From positions 1,364,001-1,428,000 of the forward strand of contig CAVPJW010000002.1 of the NCBI GenBank assembly GCA_963705525.1: a stretch of DNA of 64,000 nt. Reading direction: 5' to 3'. The notes beneath the pieces are model-generated. The model saw only the letters and a list, made by a program, of their open reading frames with translations. It was not told the DNA's origin and ran no database searches. The stretch comes from CAVPJW01 sp963705525 (lineage in GTDB: Bacteria > Acidobacteriota > Vicinamibacteria > Vicinamibacterales > CAVPJW01). This document shows, in pieces, positions 61,507 to 64,000 of the stretch. Made by a program: the position numbers and the translations under genes. Numbering within the stretch: the stretch's first letter is position 1; each line of letters begins with the position of its first letter.

Positions 61507-62727
61507 ATGTCTCTAGATCGGCGCCAGTTTCTGATGAGCGCCGCCACGCTGGCGGCCGCGGCCCGTACGTCGTTCGCCGACGAAGCAGCCGCGGACTCGA
61601 TCTTTCCAGCATCGGTGCGATCGGACTTTCCGATCGCCGCCAGCCAGACGTACTTGAACTCGGCGTCGATTCACCCGATGAGCGTGCCGGCGGCCAGGTC
61701 GCTTCAGCAGTATCTCGACTATCGACTGAAGGGGCCCGGAGAAGGGCGCGAAGACTTCGGCGAGGATCAGCAGGCCGATCTCAAGCGGCGCTTCGCCACG
61801 TTCATCGGCGCCAAGCCGACGGAGATCGCGTTCATCGAGAACACTTCGGACGGCGAGAACATCGTCGTCATGGGGATGGACCTCGCGAAGCGCGGCGGCA
61901 ACGTCGTGCTCGACGAGCTGCACTTCACCTCGTCGCTCTTCATGTACAAGTCGCTCGAAGCCAAGGGCCTCGAGCTTCGAGTGGTCAAGCATCGGGACTG
62001 GCAGATCGATCTCGAGGACATGGATCGCGCGATCGACAAAAACACGCGACTCGTGTCGATGGCGCTCGTGTCCAACGTCAATGGCTACCTCCACAACGCG
62101 CGGGCGATCAGCGATCTGGCCCACTCGCGTGGCGCCTACGTCTTCGCGGATATGGTGCAAGCCGTAGGCGCCATTCCGGTTGACGTCACGGCCATGGGTC
62201 TCGACTTCGCGTCCACGGCCACGTACAAGTGGCTCATGGGCGAACGAGGCTTCGGGTATCTCTACGTCCGTGAGGATCTGCAGAACACCGTCGTGCCCAC
62301 GACGAGGTATGGGCACCGGCAGATCGCCAACTTCGATCGCGTCGGGATGACGTGGGAGCCGCTCCCGGGCGCCGCACGGTATGAGACGGGCACGTTTCCA
62401 AATGCGCTGGCTCTCTGCGCATCGGAATCGCTCCGCTACATCGAGAATCTCGGTCTGACCAACATCCGCGCCCACGCGCGCGAGCTGATGAGCCGCCTGC
62501 AGAAGGAATTGCCGACGCGCGGCTACCCGTCGCTGACCCCGGAAGGGACCGAGACGCCCATCGCGGCCTTCCAGTTGAGCGATGCCGCCGCCACGACCAA
62601 GAAGCTCAAGCAAGCCAACATCGCCGCAACGGTGATTCCGGCTGAAAAGCGTATGAGGCTCTCGGTCTCGGTCTTCAATACCCACGACGACATCGATCGC
62701 CTGCTGAGCACCCTCTCGGCGACCTGA
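61507..62727 (+). CDS. Tat-exported class V aminotransferase-fold protein
   Basis: The N-terminus MSLDRRQFLMSAATLAAAARTSFA is a twin-arginine signal, so a folded, cofactor-loaded protein is exported. The enzyme domain matches PLP-dependent class V aminotransferases/isopenicillin N epimerases: QTYLNSASIHPMSVPAARSLQQYL, FIENTSDGENIVVMGMDL, VVLDELHFTSSLFMYKSLEAKG, the Asp in YVFADMVQAVGAIPVDV, and Schiff-base Lys in FASTATYKWLMGERGFGYLYV. Aminotransferases are normally cytoplasmic; a periplasmic one is unusual and may act on cell-wall or extracellular amines. It follows the TPR gene, separated by the stuttering element. Confidence 0.88.
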   Translation: MSLDRRQFLMSAATLAAAARTSFADEAAADSIFPASVRSDFPIAASQTYLNSASIHPMSVPAARSLQQYLDYRLKGPGEGREDFGEDQQADLKRRFATFIGAKPTEIAFIENTSDGENIVVMGMDLAKRGGNVVLDELHFTSSLFMYKSLEAKGLELRVVKHRDWQIDLEDMDRAIDKNTRLVSMALVSNVNGYLHNARAISDLAHSRGAYVFADMVQAVGAIPVDVTAMGLDFASTATYKWLMGERGFGYLYVREDLQNTVVPTTRYGHRQIANFDRVGMTWEPLPGAARYETGTFPNALALCASESLRYIENLGLTNIRAHARELMSRLQKELPTRGYPSLTPEGTETPIAAFQLSDAAATTKKLKQANIAATVIPAEKRMRLSVSVFNTHDDIDRLLSTLSAT

Positions 62728-62821
62728 CGCAGATCACTGCGGATCAGTGTCGATCACTCGGGGCCGCAATCGACCATGTCGTCTGACTCGCCGTTCGCAA
62801 TGTGCTTCGCAGCGAGGCGCG

Positions 62822-63184
62822 TCAGGAATCCCGATGGACGGTATCGGGTGAGAATGCGGGGAGGCAGATGGCGACGTATTCTGCGCCGCCGGCTTCAGGC
62901 GTGCTGTAGCGGACCCACTCGCCCGGGTGAGTGATGACGGCCTGGCCGGCGCGCACGTCGAGCACACCGGCATCGTGTTCGACCCTCAACAGGCCGCCGA
63001 GCACCAGCGTAATCTCCTGAAAGTCCGGGCGCTGGCCCGGTTCCTCCCATCCTTGCGGCGAGACCATGCGCGCCAGGCTGATCTGGCGATCCCCGTTTAC
63101 GACCCGGCCGACAAATTCTTCGATCTGCTTCGGCTTCGTTCCGGCGGCTGGAATACTGACGGGCGCAGCGATGAGCGTGGGCAT
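62822..63184 (-). CDS. Single-domain cupin protein, 120 aa
   Basis: ATG 63184 is used; a longer frame reading into the neighbouring gene is antisense to it and was rejected. The cupin core is visible: ISLARMVSPQGWEEPGQRPDFQEITLVLGGLLRVEHDAGVLDVRAGQAVITHPGEWVRYSTPEAGGAEYVAICLPAF. The Glu and His (E in QEITL, H in THPGEW) are possible metal ligands. There is no signal peptide. It lies 11 bases downstream of the SIS-domain gene on the same strand, which suggests a shared operon with a sugar-phosphate role such as isomerase partner or sensor. Confidence 0.8.
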   Translation of the reverse strand: MPTLIAAPVSIPAAGTKPKQIEEFVGRVVNGDRQISLARMVSPQGWEEPGQRPDFQEITLVLGGLLRVEHDAGVLDVRAGQAVITHPGEWVRYSTPEAGGAEYVAICLPAFSPDTVHRDS

Positions 63185-63195
63185 GTCTGAAGACT

Positions 63196-64000
63196 CTATC
63201 GCGTCTCGGTAATCTTCGACAGCCCTCGAGGCGCATCGGGATTGAGGCCATTGGCGAGGCTCAGGTCGAGCGCCAACAGTTGTCCCGGCACGACGCTGAC
63301 GAGCGGCGAGAGCCACTCCGGAATTCCTTGCGGCAGCGGCAATGCCACGGTCGCGCGGGCCAGCATGTCGCTCCGCTCGGAAATGACCGCGACGGGCGCG
63401 CCGGTGTCGCCGGCAAGCGTGGCAGTCTCGTCGAGCTCGTCGAACACCCGCGGACCAGGGGCGACAACCAGCAGCGGCACGCTTCGGTCGAGCATCGCTC
63501 GCGGGCCATGATAGAAATCCGCGGACGAATACCCGTCCGCCATGATGCCGGCGGCCTCTTTCAACTTCAGCGTGATTTCGAATGCGGTCGAGAGATTGTA
63601 GCCACGGCCGACGACAATCATCCGCGTCCGTCCTATCAGTGAGCGCGCTGCCGGGGCGCGGCCCTCGTTCAGGTCGATAGCCTTTCCCACGAGCTCCGGA
63701 ATCTTTTTCAGGTCGTGCCACGGCTCTTCGCTCTTCCGCATCGCCGCGCTCAGCATGGCGAGCGCCATGAGTTGGGCCGTGTAGGTCTTGGTGGCCGCGA
63801 CGGACTGCTCGACGCCGGCTCGAAGTGGGAAGACGAGTTCTGCCGTCGCAGCCAGCGGCGAACGTGTCTCGTTCACGACTGCAACCGTAACCGCGCCCTG
63901 CCGACGGGCTTCGGCAAGAACAGCGATGACATCCGGCGAACGGCCTGACTGACTGATGCCGATGACCAGCGCCTCGGCCATCGCCGGCGCCGCATGGTAG
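63196..64000 (-). CDS. SIS-domain sugar-phosphate isomerase/deaminase, GlmS C-terminal-like (partial, runs off the window)
   Basis: The reading frame continues through the last base (upstream codons encode HAAPAMAEALVIGISQSGRSPD), so the first ATG is internal. Two SIS domains are visible: VIGISQSGRSPDVIAVLAEARRQGAVTVAVVNETRSPLAATAELVFPLRAGVEQSVAATKTYTAQL, and MIVVGRGYNLSTAFEITLKLKEAAGIMADGYSSADFYHGPRAMLDRSVPLLVVAPG. The GxSQSGxSPD and ATKTYTxQ signatures match the isomerase half of glucosamine-6-phosphate synthase and AgaS/FrlB-like deaminases; the ADFYHGP segment has the catalytic Glu/His region altered from EFKHGP. The amidotransferase domain is not in the window. The cupin gene follows 11 bases after its stop. 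Confidence 0.85.
   Translation of the reverse strand, partial: YHAAPAMAEALVIGISQSGRSPDVIAVLAEARRQGAVTVAVVNETRSPLAATAELVFPLRAGVEQSVAATKTYTAQLMALAMLSAAMRKSEEPWHDLKKIPELVGKAIDLNEGRAPAARSLIGRTRMIVVGRGYNLSTAFEITLKLKEAAGIMADGYSSADFYHGPRAMLDRSVPLLVVAPGPRVFDELDETATLAGDTGAPVAVISERSDMLARATVALPLPQGIPEWLSPLVSVVPGQLLALDLSLANGLNPDAPRGLSKITETR

Noticed and set aside
62822..63721. A 299-codon version of the cupin gene
   Set aside because: Its first 179 codons are antisense-frame reading of the SIS-domain gene; the cupin fold begins at the internal ATG at 63184.
1..64000. tRNA, rRNA, riboswitch or insertion-sequence genes
   Set aside because: Reading through the spacers I found no cloverleaf, no rRNA-like stretch, no known riboswitch core and no transposase-like frame. 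A dedicated covariance-model search could still find a divergent one.

Overview
This window looks like a chromosomal segment of a free-living, GC-rich Gram-negative bacterium. The gene content is typical of soil Acidobacteriota, most likely the Vicinamibacteria (subdivision 6): a Ser/Thr kinase fused to TPRs, a sulfatase fused to TPRs, two exported S9 peptidases, several PQQ or beta-propeller dehydrogenases with cytochrome c motifs, a carboxypeptidase-regulatory domain protein and an orphan molybdopterin oxidoreductase subunit. The taxonomic call is inference from family content. I saw no rRNA, tRNA, CRISPR array, prophage or intact insertion sequence.

Layout. 1-6.7 kb: end of a metallo-hydrolase gene, an exported protein, a ribosome hibernation factor gene cut short, a three-domain ACP / fatty-acyl-AMP ligase / acyltransferase fusion, an arylsulfatase relic, and PAS and PilZ signalling proteins. 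6.8-13.9 kb: an FAD oxidoreductase, two small exported proteins, a ribbon-helix-helix/MazF toxin-antitoxin pair, and a D-amino-acid pair (N-acyl-D-amino-acid deacylase plus M55 D-aminopeptidase), with several gene relics. 13.9-20.1 kb: a cytochrome c/PQQ sugar dehydrogenase lipoprotein, a DMT transporter, a sulfatase-TPR protein and a PepSY membrane protein. 20.1-25.3 kb: one 1,723-residue protein that looks like a two-component system but lacks its catalytic residues. 25.6-36.7 kb: a small phosphatase, a PurD-like ligase with an S9 peptidase, LuxR-type and zinc-ribbon proteins, a cytochrome/propeller protein, a PEGA protein and a CotH kinase. 37.0-44.0 kb: a coupled signalling operon (receiver-PP2C phosphatase, propeller-GAF-histidine kinase, stand-alone receiver). 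44.0-64.0 kb: molybdopterin hydroxylase, Ser/Thr kinase-TPR, second S9 peptidase, PQQ dehydrogenase, MFS transporter, cupins, NHL propeller, HupE-like and TPR proteins, a Tat-exported class V aminotransferase, and a SIS-domain sugar isomerase running off the end.

Four things stand out. (1) The 20.1-25.3 kb protein has two tandem receivers with Glu at the phospho-Asp site, about 950 residues of coiled coil with exact 50-residue repeats, and a histidine kinase core that lacks the His and the N-box; it looks like a signalling scaffold. (2) Six intergenic spacers hold low-complexity elements made of short stuttering words, most followed by their reverse complement; three share one word and three use others, and some reach into stop codons. 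(3) Seventeen apparent frameshifts, all equivalent to one extra base, cluster in two patches (38.4-42.1 and 52.7-54.8 kb) and recur in similar contexts. This is either a systematic consensus error or real decay, and it must be resolved before the affected genes are called broken. (4) The 37.9-44.0 kb operon joins a PP2C phosphatase and a ligand-sensing histidine kinase through overlapping ATGA junctions.
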